Shown here in pieces: positions 53,648 through 63,219 of a stretch of DNA of 64,000 nucleotides (position 1 is its first letter; each line of letters begins with the position of its first letter). Position numbers and translations under genes: made by a program. The notes under the pieces were generated by a model. That model ran no database searches, was not told the origin of the DNA, and was given only the letters and a program-made list of their open reading frames with translations. Location: contig NZ_JASNRD010000005.1 of the NCBI RefSeq assembly GCF_030412015.1, positions 1 through 64,000 on the forward strand. The letters run 5' to 3'. Origin of the DNA: Massilia sp. YIM B02763 (GTDB lineage Bacteria; Pseudomonadota; Gammaproteobacteria; Burkholderiales; Burkholderiaceae_D).

Positions 53648-54263
53648 GGCATCGATCATCGCACCGGAGCAGGGAAGCCCGACAGCAAAGCGGCGCGGCC
53701 GCCGCATGCTGTGGCTGGTGCTGCTCGTGTGCGCGTCGCCGCTGATCGCGTCCTATTTCACCTATTACGTGATCAAGCCCGAGCAGCGCAACAACTACGG
53801 CACCCTGGTCGACCAGCGCGCCCATCCGGTTCCGGCCAGCCTGGCCACGGCCACGCTCGACGGCCGTCCGCAGCCGCTCGCCGGCTTCAAGGGCAAGTGG
53901 GTGATGCTGATGGTGGCCCCGGCGGCCTGCGGCGACGCCTGCCGGAAGCAGCTGTTCGCCATGCGCCAGCTGCGCCTCATGCAGGGCAAGGAGATGGACC
54001 GCATCGAGCGCGTCTGGCTGATCACGGACCGCGAACCGCTGGACACGATCGTCATCCGCGAATACGACGGCACCCACATGCTGCGCGCCGATTCCGCGGC
54101 GGTGCGACAATGGCTGCCGGCGGCCCCCGGCACGACGGCCGGCGACCACATCTACATGATCGACCCGCTGGGCCACCTCATGATGCGCTTCCCGAAGGAC
54201 CCGGAACCGCGCAAGGTGTACAAGGATATCTACAAACTGCTGAAGGCGTCGTCCATCGGCTGA
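53625..54263 (+). CDS. Membrane-anchored SCO/thioredoxin-like protein, oxidase assembly
   Basis: The 212-residue protein has one N-terminal membrane helix (LWLVLLVCASPLIASYFTYY), then a thioredoxin-like domain with a CxxxC pair in APAACGDACRKQLF, the same spacing as the copper site of SCO proteins, and DHIYMIDPLGHLMMRFP. It starts with GTG 53625 inside the SURF1 gene. It is likely an additional copper-delivery or thiol factor for oxidase assembly, distinct from the SCO lipoprotein at 56328. It is often annotated as transmembrane hypothetical. Function is inferred from fold and position. Confidence 0.83.
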   Translation: MEDKLPAEASIIAPEQGSPTAKRRGRRMLWLVLLVCASPLIASYFTYYVIKPEQRNNYGTLVDQRAHPVPASLATATLDGRPQPLAGFKGKWVMLMVAPAACGDACRKQLFAMRQLRLMQGKEMDRIERVWLITDREPLDTIVIREYDGTHMLRADSAAVRQWLPAAPGTTAGDHIYMIDPLGHLMMRFPKDPEPRKVYKDIYKLLKASSIG

Positions 54264-54275
54264 ACCCTGATTCAT

Positions 54276-55421
54276 ATGCAAGCATCGCATCTCGCACAAC
54301 TGTTGATCCATGGCCTGCTCGTGGCCTGCATTCCCCTCTCGATGGTCTGGATGTCGGCCGACCCGTTCAAGTACCGCAAGCTGGTCTGGATCATCGCCTT
54401 CTTCACCTTCGACCTGATCGTGTTCGGCGGCTTCACCCGCCTGACCGACTCCGGCCTGGGCTGCCCGGACTGGCCGGGCTGCTACGGCCTGGCCAACCCG
54501 TTCCTGGCGCACGAACACATCGCCGCCGCCGAGGAACTGATGCCGACCGGCCCCGTCACCGTGGCCAAGGCCTGGATCGAGATGATCCACCGCTACCTGG
54601 CGATGGGTATCGGCGTGCTGATCATGGCCCTCATGATCACGTCCTGGGTCCAGTGGCGCCGCACCGGCCTGCGCGCCTTCCAGCCGCTGCTGCCGACCGT
54701 GCTGTTCCTGTGGGTGTGCGTGCAGGGCGCGTTCGGGGCCTGGACCGTGACCCTGAAGCTGCAGCCCGTGATCGTCACGCTGCACCTGCTGTTCGGCGTG
54801 ACGCTGCTGGCCCTCGTCGTCTGGCTGGGCGGGCGCGAGGACAATCTGTTGAAGCCGCAGCCGCCGCTGGGCGACACGGCCGTGCTGCGGCGCCTGCGTC
54901 CGCTGGCCTGGCTCTCGGCCGCCGTCCTGCTGCTGCAGCTGGCGCTGGGCGGCTGGGTGAGCACCAACTACGCGACCCTCGCATGCAGCGATTTCCCCTT
55001 GTGTAACGGGCAAGTCTTCCCCGAGATGGACTTCGAACACGGCTTCACGCTGTGGCGCGAACTGGGCAAGACGGCGGCCGGCCACTACCTGCCGTTCTCG
55101 GCGCTGACGGCGATCCACTGGGTGCACCGCAATTTCGCCGCCGTCGTCGTGCTGGTGCTGGGCTATACGGCGTGGCGCGCCTGGCGCGTGCCGGGCCTGC
55201 ACAAGACGGCGCGCAACCTGGTGCTGGTGCTGGCCGCCCAGGCCATCACGGGCATCGCCACCGTGTTCTTCAGCTTCCCGCTGGCGCTGGCGGTATTGCA
55301 CAACGCGGGGGCGGCGGGCCTCGTCCTGCTGGTGACCATGTTAAACTACAAGGTACAGTACCAACTCGACCCGGTCCCGCAGGGCGCGCGACGCTCCCCG
55401 GTGCCCGCGAGCCATCCATGA
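54276..55421 (+). CDS. ctaA: Haem A synthase (COX15/CtaA family)
   Basis: The 381-residue inner-membrane enzyme oxidises the methyl group of haem O to give haem A. It has eight helices in two four-helix halves, with conserved His in [13 protein letters not shown] and [13 protein letters not shown], and signature [22 protein letters not shown]. The CtaB gene overlaps its stop by four bases, so the haem O and haem A steps are coupled. Confidence 0.95.
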   Translation: MQASHLAQLLIHGLLVACIPLSMVWMSADPFKYRKLVWIIAFFTFDLIVFGGFTRLTDSGLGCPDWPGCYGLANPFLAHEHIAAAEELMPTGPVTVAKAWIEMIHRYLAMGIGVLIMALMITSWVQWRRTGLRAFQPLLPTVLFLWVCVQGAFGAWTVTLKLQPVIVTLHLLFGVTLLALVVWLGGREDNLLKPQPPLGDTAVLRRLRPLAWLSAAVLLLQLALGGWVSTNYATLACSDFPLCNGQVFPEMDFEHGFTLWRELGKTAAGHYLPFSALTAIHWVHRNFAAVVVLVLGYTAWRAWRVPGLHKTARNLVLVLAAQAITGIATVFFSFPLALAVLHNAGAAGLVLLVTMLNYKVQYQLDPVPQGARRSPVPASHP

Positions 55422-56323
55422 TTACCCACACCGCCACCCATAAACCGCCCAGCCGGATCGCGCAATACTGGGCGCTCACCAAGCCGCGCATCACCCAGCT
55501 GGCCGTCTTCTGCGCCGTCATCGGCATGTTCCTCGCCACCGACGGCTTCCCCGGCTGGCACGTGCTGTTCTGGGGCACCCTCGGCATCTGGCTGCTGGCC
55601 GGCGCCGCCTTTGCCGTCAACTGCCTGATCGAGGCCGAGGTCGACGCGCGCATGGCCCGCACCGCGCGCCGCGCCACCGCCATGGGCGAGCTGTCCACCA
55701 CGCAGACCCTCATCTTTTCCAGCGTCATCGGCGGCGCCGGCATGGGCGTGCTGTACACGATGGTCAATCCGCTGACGATGTGGCTGACCTTCGTCACCTT
55801 CGTCGGCTACGCGCTGATCTACACCGTCCTGCTCAAGCCGAACACGCCGCAGAACATCGTCATCGGCGGCCTGTCCGGCGCGATGCCGCCGGCGCTGGGC
55901 TGGGCCGCCGTCGCGGGCACGGTGCCGATGGAAGCCTGGCTGCTCGTGCTGATCATCTTCGTCTGGACCCCGCCGCACTTCTGGGCGCTGGCCATGTACC
56001 GGCGCGACGACTACGTCCGTTCCGGCCTGCCGATGCTGCCCGTGACGCACGGGATGAAGTACACTGGCCTGCAGGTCTGGCTGTACTCGATCGCGCTGGC
56101 CGCCTGCACGCTGTTTCCCTACGCCGTGGGCATGAGCGGCGTCGTCTACCTGGCCGCCGCCGTCGTGTTGAACGCCGTGTTCCTGCGCCACGGCTGGCTG
56201 ATCCACAAGCACTACAGCGACCAGGTCGCCCGCAAGGCCTTCGCCTGGTCCATCGTCTACCTGGCGCTGCTGTTCGCGGCGCTGCTGGTCGACCACTACG
56301 TGAAGCAATACCTGAACTTCTGA
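55418..56323 (+). CDS. ctaB: Protohaem IX farnesyltransferase (haem O synthase)
   Basis: The 301-residue UbiA-type enzyme adds a farnesyl group to haem. The Asp-rich motif is in [18 protein letters not shown] and the second in [14 protein letters not shown]. Nine helices are visible. The farnesyl donor is the IspA product. ATG 55418 overlaps ctaA by four bases. sco follows after four bases. Confidence 0.95.
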   Translation: MITHTATHKPPSRIAQYWALTKPRITQLAVFCAVIGMFLATDGFPGWHVLFWGTLGIWLLAGAAFAVNCLIEAEVDARMARTARRATAMGELSTTQTLIFSSVIGGAGMGVLYTMVNPLTMWLTFVTFVGYALIYTVLLKPNTPQNIVIGGLSGAMPPALGWAAVAGTVPMEAWLLVLIIFVWTPPHFWALAMYRRDDYVRSGLPMLPVTHGMKYTGLQVWLYSIALAACTLFPYAVGMSGVVYLAAAVVLNAVFLRHGWLIHKHYSDQVARKAFAWSIVYLALLFAALLVDHYVKQYLNF

Positions 56324-56327
56324 TCCC

Positions 56328-56924
56328 ATGAAAAGACTGCTGCCCGCCCTCGTCGCCGCCATCGCATTCACCTGTTCGCTCGCCGCGTGCGACAAGCTGC
56401 CGGGCAAGCAGGCCAGCTTCCAGAACACCGACGTCACGGGCCTGGACTACGCCAAGGATTTCTCGCTGACCGACCACACGGGCAAGCCGCGCACGCTGGC
56501 CGACTACAAGGGCAAGGTCGTCGTCGTGTTCTTCGGCTATACGCAATGCCCTGACGTGTGCCCGACCACGATGGCCGAGATGGCCACCGTGATGCAGAAG
56601 CTGGGACCGCAGGCGGACCAGGTGCAGGTCGCGTTCATCACGCTGGACCCGGAGCGCGACACCCAGGAACTGCTGGCCTCCTATGCCCCTGCGTTCGACA
56701 AGCGCTTCGTCGGCCTGCGCGGCTCGCCCGAGCAGACCGCCCGCGTCGCCAAGGAATTCAAGGTGTTCTATTCGAAGGTGCCGGGCACCGAGCCGGGCAG
56801 CTACACCATCGATCACACGGCCGGCAGCTACGTCTTCGACCGCGAGGGCAGGCTGCGCCTGTTCATCCGCCACGGCCAGGGCGCCGACGCCATCGTCCAC
56901 GACATCCGCCAGCTGTTATCCTGA
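56328..56924 (+). CDS. sco: SCO1/SenC-family copper chaperone lipoprotein
   Basis: The 198-residue precursor has a lipobox (TCSLAAC, Cys20), and a thioredoxin fold with copper ligands in QCPDVCPTTM and a His in the later part (near DHTAGSYVFD). It loads CuA of subunit II. It is anchored to the membrane outer face. It ends the oxidase assembly cluster and is 29 bases before the exporter gene. Confidence 0.95.
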   Translation: MKRLLPALVAAIAFTCSLAACDKLPGKQASFQNTDVTGLDYAKDFSLTDHTGKPRTLADYKGKVVVVFFGYTQCPDVCPTTMAEMATVMQKLGPQADQVQVAFITLDPERDTQELLASYAPAFDKRFVGLRGSPEQTARVAKEFKVFYSKVPGTEPGSYTIDHTAGSYVFDREGRLRLFIRHGQGADAIVHDIRQLLS

Positions 56925-56953
56925 TGCCTCGATAACACGACGGCGGAGGCGGC

Positions 56954-58024
56954 ATGGAGCGGCGACTCGGTAAAAACTATACCCGCTACGCCGCCGTCAT
57001 CCTGCTGGGACTTGGCTGCCTGTACGTGCTGCGGCCGTTCCTGGCCGCGATCCTGTTCGCCGCCGCCGTCGTCATCTCCTCCTGGCCCCTGTACCAGCGC
57101 CTGCTGGGGCACATGCGCGGCCACCGCACCGTCGCGGCGCTGACCATGACGCTGTCGCTGACGCTGCTCGTCATCATCCCGCTGGCCCTCGTCGCCTGGA
57201 ACCTGGCCGACAACATCGGCCATGCCTTCGACCAGCTCAGGTACGCGCTGTCGCACGGCGAATTGCTGCCGCCGGCCTGGGTCCGCGACATTCCCCTCGT
57301 CGGCGAGCAGATCGACCTCTACCTGCGCCAGCTCGTCGCCAGCCGCGAGCAGATGCTGGAACTGGCGCAGCGCATGGTCGAACCGGCGCGCCGCTGGCTG
57401 CTGGCGGGCGGCATCATGCTCGGCACCGGCGTCGTGCAGATGAGCCTTGCGGCCTTCGTCAGCTTCTTCTTCTACCGCGACGGCGAGACCCTGATGACGG
57501 TCATCGGCGCGGCCATGCGGCGCGTCATGAACGAGGAAGCGGAATCGGTGACGGACATCGTCAGCCAGACCGTGCGCGGCGTGATGTACGGCCTGCTCGG
57601 CACGGCGCTGGCCCAGGCGCTGGTGGCGGCCCTCGGCTTCGCCCTGGCGGGCGTGCCGGCCGTGCTGCTGCTGTCGGTGCTGGTGTTCGTGTCGTCCCTG
57701 ATCCCCGTCGGACCGCCCGTGATCTGGGGCGGCGCGTCCGTCTGGCTGTTCTCCCAGGGCGACACGGGCTGGGGCATCTTCATGCTGGTGTGGGGCTTCT
57801 TCGCCATCAGCGGCGTCGACAACATCGTGCGCCCCGTCCTGATCAGCCGCGGCTCCAGCCTGCCGTTTTTGCTGACGCTGCTCGGCGTGCTGGGCGGCGT
57901 GATCGCCTTCGGCTTCGTCGGCCTGTTCATCGGGCCGACGCTGCTGGCGGTGGGGTATTCGCTGCTGAGCGGATGGACCCATACCAAGGATCCGATCGTC
58001 AAGCAGAAGGGCGGGGGAATCTAA
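56954..58024 (+). CDS. AI-2E family (PerM/TqsA-like) membrane transporter
   Basis: The 356-residue protein has about eight membrane helices, beginning YTRYAAVILLGLGCLYVLRP and including SSLIPVGPPVIWGGASVWLF and the C-terminal LLGVLGGVIAFGFVGLFIGP. The family was named for autoinducer-2 export but also includes Na/H antiporters, so the substrate is unknown. It is in the same direction as sco and may be read from the oxidase promoter. A palindrome lies between it and the convergent NTF2-like gene. Confidence 0.9.
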   Translation: MERRLGKNYTRYAAVILLGLGCLYVLRPFLAAILFAAAVVISSWPLYQRLLGHMRGHRTVAALTMTLSLTLLVIIPLALVAWNLADNIGHAFDQLRYALSHGELLPPAWVRDIPLVGEQIDLYLRQLVASREQMLELAQRMVEPARRWLLAGGIMLGTGVVQMSLAAFVSFFFYRDGETLMTVIGAAMRRVMNEEAESVTDIVSQTVRGVMYGLLGTALAQALVAALGFALAGVPAVLLLSVLVFVSSLIPVGPPVIWGGASVWLFSQGDTGWGIFMLVWGFFAISGVDNIVRPVLISRGSSLPFLLTLLGVLGGVIAFGFVGLFIGPTLLAVGYSLLSGWTHTKDPIVKQKGGGI

Positions 58025-58029
58025 ACCAA

Positions 58030-58117
58030 CGTCGCCCCTGCGAAGGCAGGGGCCCAATTTCGCAAGCGTTACCTGTACGCGTGCCGAACTTGGGTCCCTG
58101 CCTGCGCAGGGACGACG
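58030..58117. repeat. Family A palindrome, short form
   Basis: Arms CGTCGCCCCTGCGAAGGCAG (from 58030) and CTGCCTGCGCAGGGACGACG (ending 58117), near-perfect. Between convergent transporter and NTF2-like genes. Confidence 0.9.
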
Positions 58118-58137
58118 TGCTGTTGAGCGAACTCTCT

Positions 58138-58584
58138 TTAGCCGTGCGGCTGCAGCACCGCCCCGATATTGCCCAGGATGCCCAGCTGGGCGAACAGGAT
58201 CGTGGCGGCCGTGTAGCAGTGGAAGAATTCCACCTTGCCGTCCTTCAGCTTGAACACGTCGCAGCAGGGTGCCTGGATGCGCTGGTTGGTCGGGGCGATC
58301 GTCCCGGCCGGGATCACCAGCGGGCCTTTGTGCGTGCCGTTCAGCGACAGCTCGACGATGATGGTGTCGTCCGTCACGTAGAAGTTGCCCAGCTCGCGGT
58401 GCATGTCCGGGAAGGCGGTCGCATAGATGTCGACCGTCTTACCGATGTCCTGGCCATAGTATTTCGCGCCGGCGGAGACGTCGTAAAAATAGCCGTCGTC
58501 GGCGAACAGCTTCACGAAGGCGGCGCTGTCCTGCACTTCGGCGACTTCGTACAGATGGCGGATGATGCGTTCGTTGTCGGTCAT
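58138..58584 (-). CDS. NTF2/SnoaL-like domain protein
   Basis: The 148-residue protein (RIIRHLYEVAEVQDSAAFVK ... FADDGYFYDVSAGAKYYGQD ... VFKLKDGKVEFFHCY) fits the NTF2-like cone fold that binds small hydrophobic molecules or acts as an isomerase/cyclase. It follows the SDR gene by 18 bases, so the two proteins may act on the same substrate. The reaction cannot be predicted. Confidence 0.87.
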   Translation of the reverse strand: MTDNERIIRHLYEVAEVQDSAAFVKLFADDGYFYDVSAGAKYYGQDIGKTVDIYATAFPDMHRELGNFYVTDDTIIVELSLNGTHKGPLVIPAGTIAPTNQRIQAPCCDVFKLKDGKVEFFHCYTAATILFAQLGILGNIGAVLQPHG

Positions 58585-58602
58585 GGTTGCGCTCCTCCTT
58601 GC

Positions 58603-59355
58603 TTAGACCTGGGCCATGCCGCCGTCGACGAACAGCTCGGCGCCGTTGATGAAGCTGGCGTCGTCGGACGCCAGGAACAGCACGGCCTTGGCGATTTCTT
58701 CCGGCTGCGCCACGCGGCCCAGCGGCACCTGGCTGGCCAGGTAGTCGAGCAGGCCCTGTTGGGCGGCCTTGTCGTCGCCGGCCAGGTCGACCAGGCCCGG
58801 CGTGTGCACGGGGCCGGGGCTGACGACGTTGACGCGGATCTTGCGCTCCTTCAGGTCGAGGATCCAGCTGCGCGCCAGGTTGCGCACGGCGGCCTTGCTG
58901 GCGCTGTAGACGCTGAACGCGGCCGTGCCCATGATGCCCACCGTCGAACCGGTCAGCACGACGGCGGCGCCGTCGGACAGCAGCGGCAGCGCCTTCTGCA
59001 CGGTGAACAGCAGACCCTTGACGTTGCGGTCGAAGGTATCGGTGAACTGTTCCTCGGTGATCTGGCCGAGGGGCTGCATGCCGCCGCCGCCCGCGTTCAC
59101 GTACAGCGCATCGATGCGGCCGGCGCGCTCGCGGATGGTGTCGACCAGGCGGTCCAGGTCGGCGTTGCTGGCCGAGTCGGCGCGCAAGCCGACGGCGCCA
59201 TGGCCGATGGCCGCGACCGCCGCGTCCAGCTCCGCCTGGCGGCGGCCGGTGATGAAGACCCGTGCGCCTTCCTGCGCGAACAGCTTGGCGGTGGCCAGGC
59301 CGATGCCCGACGAGCCGCCGGTCACGAGTGCGATTTTTCCTTCGAATTTCTTCAT
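58603..59355 (-). CDS. Short-chain dehydrogenase/reductase
   Basis: The 250-residue oxidoreductase has the cofactor motif [16 protein letters not shown] and the active-site YSASKAA (Tyr and Lys), and ends with the FabG-like [16 protein letters not shown]. An Arg after the second strand ([11 protein letters not shown]) suggests NADPH. It forms a two-gene operon with the NTF2-like gene. Substrate unknown. A 173-base upstream gap (59356-59528) holds no other gene; it contains the palindrome CCAC-AAGC-GTGG on the minus strand, near a possible promoter. Confidence 0.92.
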   Translation of the reverse strand: MKKFEGKIALVTGGSSGIGLATAKLFAQEGARVFITGRRQAELDAAVAAIGHGAVGLRADSASNADLDRLVDTIRERAGRIDALYVNAGGGGMQPLGQITEEQFTDTFDRNVKGLLFTVQKALPLLSDGAAVVLTGSTVGIMGTAAFSVYSASKAAVRNLARSWILDLKERKIRVNVVSPGPVHTPGLVDLAGDDKAAQQGLLDYLASQVPLGRVAQPEEIAKAVLFLASDDASFINGAELFVDGGMAQV

Positions 59356-59528
59356 GGTGTCCTCCGTCGTTTGATCGATGGAGGAAGTCTAGTCCTTCCA
59401 CATGGGTGTTGAAATCCGCATTTTGTAGAATGACTATCCACGCTTGTGGACAGTAATGGCACCCAGATTCCAACTGGTCCGGCCAGGGAGCGCGCGTAAA
59501 AAGTCCCCTGCCAGGGGATAGGGACGGT

Positions 59529-62483
59529 TCAGGTCCTGGCGTAGGCACGCGCGGCCGGCACGGCAAGCGTGACGGCGGTGCCGCCGCCCGGCCGGCTGTC
59601 CAGCGCCAGCCGCGCGCCGATGCGCCCGGCCCGTTCGCGCATGCCGATCAGGCCCCAGTGGCCGCTGCGGTAGCCAGCGCGGGCCACCTCGGCATCGAGG
59701 CCGCCGCCGTCGTCGCGCACGCGGGCATCCAAGCCGCGCCGGCCGTAGTCGAGCACGACCTCGATGCGGCGCGCCCCCGCATGGGCGAAGGCGTTGCGCA
59801 GCGCCTCGCACACGATGTGCGCCGCCTCGTCGGCCACCGCGTCGTGCAGCCGCCGCGCGCGTCCCTCGACGCGCAAGGCGAAGGCGACGCCCGGATGGAT
59901 GCCGCGCAGCGCGCCGGCGCAATCCTCGATCGCGTCTTCCAGTCGGGGCGCTCCGCCGCGCAGTTCGCGCACCTGGTCGCGGCCCGCGTCGATCGCGCCG
60001 GCGGCGTCGCCCAGCGCCCGGCGCAGCTCGTCGCGCGCGCGGTCGCCGGCCGGCAGCGACGCGGCCAGGCCGTCGAGCCTGAGCATCAGCACCTGCACCG
60101 CCTGCAGGATGGTGTCGTGCAGCGTGCGGGCGATGCGTTCGCGCTCGTCGTTGCGTACCTGCAGGCGTTCCGTCAGGCGCCGCGTCAGCTGGCGCACGCG
60201 GTAGCGATGCAGCGCATACGCCAGCGCCGCCAGCAGGAAGGCGCAGGCGATCCTGAAGGGCAGGCTTTGCGCCAGCGTCGGTTCCACGGTCAGGCGCAAG
60301 GTCGCGTCCTGCGCGCTGGCGACGCCGTCCTCGTTCACGGCGCGCACGCGGAACACGTAGTCGCCCGGCGCCACGTTCGTATAGGCCGTCATGCGCCGCG
60401 TGCCGGCGTCCTGCCAGCGGGCGTCGACGCCGTCCAGGCGGTACTGGAAATGCAGGCGTTCCGGCGCGCGCAGCGCCGGCGCCGTGTAGCGGATGCGGAA
60501 GGCGTTCGATCCCGGCGGCAGGCGCAGGGGAGCGGCGGCGTCGAAGCGCTGCTGGTCGGTGGCAAGGTCGAGGATGAGTGGCTGCGGCGCCACCGTGTTG
60601 CGGCGCAGCCTTGCCGTATCGACGGTGATGACGCCGCCGCTGGCCACGAACCACAGGTGGCGGCCGTCGCCGGTGAAGGCCGTGCCCAGGCGGGTGCCGA
60701 GCATCGACTGGCCCGGATAGCCGTCCAGCGCATCGAACAGTTCGTAGCGCAGGGGCGTGTCCGGATCGGCCATCGTCCGGCGCCAGTCGGCCGCCCGCAC
60801 GCGCACGAGGCCTGCCGCGCCGTTGAGCCAGCGGTCGCCGTCGGCATCGACGGCAAGGCCGGACACGTTGCGCAGCACGCCCGGGTCGTGCGCGCGCAGC
60901 AGGCGCAGCCTGCCGTCCTTCAGCACGGCGAGGCCCTGGTCGCCGCCGGCGACGAGCTGCTCGCCGGGGAAGATGCCGGAGCCCATGCCGAGCATGGACA
61001 TGTCGTAGCTGGTCAACCGGTCGTCCTGGTAGCGCACCAGCTTGCCCTCGGACGTCGCCAGCCACAGGCGCCCGCCGCCTTCGCGCACGGCCAGGTAGAT
61101 TTCCCTGGGCAGCGTGAAGGCGCTGCGCGGCAGCCAGGCCTTGCCGTTCCAGCCGACCAGGCCGATCTCGGGCGACATCACCCAGAGTATCCTGCCGTCG
61201 TCGAGGATGCCGATGGAGTGGATGTCGACGGGTTTGCCGTCGCGTCCCGGCGGCAGCGCGATCTCCTCGATGCCGGCACGCGAGCGGCGCTGGATGCTGC
61301 GCTTGCCTGCCAGCAGCAGGGCGCCGTCGGGAGCGCGCGCGATGACGTTGGCCCATACGCCGGCCTGCGCTTCGGGCGGACGGCCAGGCACCAGGCGCCA
61401 CAGCGTTCCCGTGCCTTTTTCGGCAGCCCAGACCTGGCCCGTATCGTCGGCCGCGAGGGTATAGCGGTCGCCGGAACCGGCGAGCCCCGTGGCCAGCACG
61501 CGCTTTTCGCGGAAGCGGTCGAGGCCAGCCTCGGTCGCGATCCAGATGTCGCCTTCGCGGTCGCGCATCGCGAGGATCGCCTCGCTGCCGGACAGGGGAA
61601 AGGCCGGTGCCAGGCGCGCGGCGGCATCGCGCCGCGGCACGATCTCCGCGCGGCCGGCGGTCGGCGGCACGAGGCACAGGCGCTCGGGGCATTGCAGCGA
61701 CCAGAAGGTCCCGCCGGCGTCGAAGACGCCCGCCGAATAGGACACGGCGTCAGTGCGCGCCATGGCGGCCGGTGCCGCCAGGCGCTCGATGGGCCCGCCC
61801 CGGTCGGCCGTCAGCCAGACGCCGCCATCGGGTGCCAGCGTGACCGAGCCGCCCCGTTCGGACACCTTGTCGAAGCGCCCGCGCGCGCGGTCCAGGTGCC
61901 ACGCCCCGTAGGCGTTCGCTGCCCAGATGCCGCCGGCGCCGTCACGCAGCATGCTGCTGAGTTCAGTCGTGCGCCATTCGGCGCTGTCGAGCACATGGGT
62001 CCAGCGCCCGTGCGCGAGATGGTGGATGCCCGCCGCACTGCCGGTCCACAGGCTGCCGTCGGGATCGACCGTCATGCTGACGATTCCCCGTTCGGGGCTG
62101 CCCGGACCGTGCGCGAGGTCTTCCAGGCGCCCGTCCGGATGCAGCACCGCCATGCCGCGGCCCAGGTACATGATGTAGACGTCGCGGCCGTGGACGCCGA
62201 TGTTGAAGATGCGCTTCGGTCCCGCAACGCCCGGCAGCGGGCGGCGTTCGAAGCGCTGGCCGTCGAAGCGGTACAGGCCGTCGATGGTGTTCAGCCACAG
62301 CCAGCCGTCGCTCGTCTGGGCCATCGCGTTTGCCTGGGGCGGGCCACCGTTTTCCTGTGTCCAGCGGGTGTGCTGGTAGTGCGAGAGGTCGGGGCCGGCC
62401 GCCGCGGTGTGCATCGCCGCGGCTGCCAGCAGGCCGCCCAGCGCGCGCAGTGCCTGGCGGAGGAGGGAAAGGGAAGATGTCAT
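59529..62483 (-). CDS. Beta-propeller sensor histidine kinase (Reg_prop/Y_Y_Y, HisKA_3)
   Basis: The 984-residue protein has a signal segment, a large periplasmic region with two-component propeller repeats (MAQTSDGWLWLNTIDGLYRF, LAPDGGVWLTADRGG, MRDREGDIWIATEAGLDRF), a Y_Y_Y-type domain (FRVRAVNEDGV), one membrane helix (IACAFLLAALAYALHRYR) and a NarL-type kinase. The phospho-acceptor is His789 (RTLHDTILQAVQVLMLRLDG), then an HATPase with NAFAHAGARRIEV and GHWGLIGMRERAGRIGA. It should phosphorylate the LuxR-type regulator 20 bases upstream. The ligand is unknown; related hybrids sense oligosaccharides. It is an ordinary separate kinase, not a hybrid. Confidence 0.93.
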   Translation of the reverse strand: MTSSLSLLRQALRALGGLLAAAAMHTAAAGPDLSHYQHTRWTQENGGPPQANAMAQTSDGWLWLNTIDGLYRFDGQRFERRPLPGVAGPKRIFNIGVHGRDVYIMYLGRGMAVLHPDGRLEDLAHGPGSPERGIVSMTVDPDGSLWTGSAAGIHHLAHGRWTHVLDSAEWRTTELSSMLRDGAGGIWAANAYGAWHLDRARGRFDKVSERGGSVTLAPDGGVWLTADRGGPIERLAAPAAMARTDAVSYSAGVFDAGGTFWSLQCPERLCLVPPTAGRAEIVPRRDAAARLAPAFPLSGSEAILAMRDREGDIWIATEAGLDRFREKRVLATGLAGSGDRYTLAADDTGQVWAAEKGTGTLWRLVPGRPPEAQAGVWANVIARAPDGALLLAGKRSIQRRSRAGIEEIALPPGRDGKPVDIHSIGILDDGRILWVMSPEIGLVGWNGKAWLPRSAFTLPREIYLAVREGGGRLWLATSEGKLVRYQDDRLTSYDMSMLGMGSGIFPGEQLVAGGDQGLAVLKDGRLRLLRAHDPGVLRNVSGLAVDADGDRWLNGAAGLVRVRAADWRRTMADPDTPLRYELFDALDGYPGQSMLGTRLGTAFTGDGRHLWFVASGGVITVDTARLRRNTVAPQPLILDLATDQQRFDAAAPLRLPPGSNAFRIRYTAPALRAPERLHFQYRLDGVDARWQDAGTRRMTAYTNVAPGDYVFRVRAVNEDGVASAQDATLRLTVEPTLAQSLPFRIACAFLLAALAYALHRYRVRQLTRRLTERLQVRNDERERIARTLHDTILQAVQVLMLRLDGLAASLPAGDRARDELRRALGDAAGAIDAGRDQVRELRGGAPRLEDAIEDCAGALRGIHPGVAFALRVEGRARRLHDAVADEAAHIVCEALRNAFAHAGARRIEVVLDYGRRGLDARVRDDGGGLDAEVARAGYRSGHWGLIGMRERAGRIGARLALDSRPGGGTAVTLAVPAARAYART

Positions 62484-62503
62484 GGGGCGAGGCCTGGGCG
62501 TGC

Positions 62504-63154
62504 TCAGAAGTCGAGGAAGCCGCGCTGCGCCGCCAGCGTCACCGCATGTGTGCGGTCGCTGGCGCCGAGCTTGACCAGGATGGTGCTCATGTGGGTCTTG
62601 ACCGTGGCTTCGCCGATGCCCAGCAGCTGGGCGATCTCGCGGTTCGAGCGGCCACGCGCGGCCAGGCGCAGCACGTCCAGCTCGCGCGCCGACAGCGCGT
62701 CGCCCGCGTAATGACGGGCCACCTCCTGGCGCAGCGCCTGCGGCAGCAGGTAGCGGCCTTCGTGCACGTCGCGCACGGTGCGCGCCAGCTCGTCGCCGCC
62801 GGCATTCTTGCCGAGGTAGGCGCGGGCCCCGGCCTTGAGCGCCATCGCGATGCGGGCGTCGCCCCGGTAGGTGGTCAGCACGACCAGGCGCGCGCCGGGA
62901 TCGCGGGAACGGATCGTGCGGATCGTCTCGATGCCGTCCGTGACCGGCATTTGAAGGTCGACCAGGCCAACGTCGGGGCGCGTGCGCTCCCATGCCTCGA
63001 TGGCCGCTTCGCCGTCATGGGCGCGCGCCACGATCTCGAAGCCGCCCTGGCGTTCCAGGGCGGTCGCGATCCCGTCGAGCATGAGGGGGTGGTCGTCGGC
63101 GACCAGGACGCGGATCGGCGCGCCGGAAGAGGGAAGGACGTTCGGGTGATGCAA
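62504..63154 (-). CDS. NarL/LuxR-type response regulator, TTG start
   Basis: The 216-residue regulator has a receiver domain with Asp66 (VGLVDLQMPVTDG) and a LuxR helix-turn-helix (LSARELDVLRLAARGRSNRE, GIGEATVKTHMSTILVKL). The start is TTG 63154, preferred because GGAG lies six bases upstream; no ATG or GTG occurs before the receiver. It precedes the sensor kinase by 20 bases in the same operon and should be its partner. The target genes are unknown. Confidence 0.93.
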   Translation of the reverse strand: MHHPNVLPSSGAPIRVLVADDHPLMLDGIATALERQGGFEIVARAHDGEAAIEAWERTRPDVGLVDLQMPVTDGIETIRTIRSRDPGARLVVLTTYRGDARIAMALKAGARAYLGKNAGGDELARTVRDVHEGRYLLPQALRQEVARHYAGDALSARELDVLRLAARGRSNREIAQLLGIGEATVKTHMSTILVKLGASDRTHAVTLAAQRGFLDF

Positions 63155-63219
63155 AACTGCTCCGTCGGAGAGCCTAAAACCTCGATTCTAAGTGAAAGCG
63201 GCCACGCCGTGCCGAGGTT

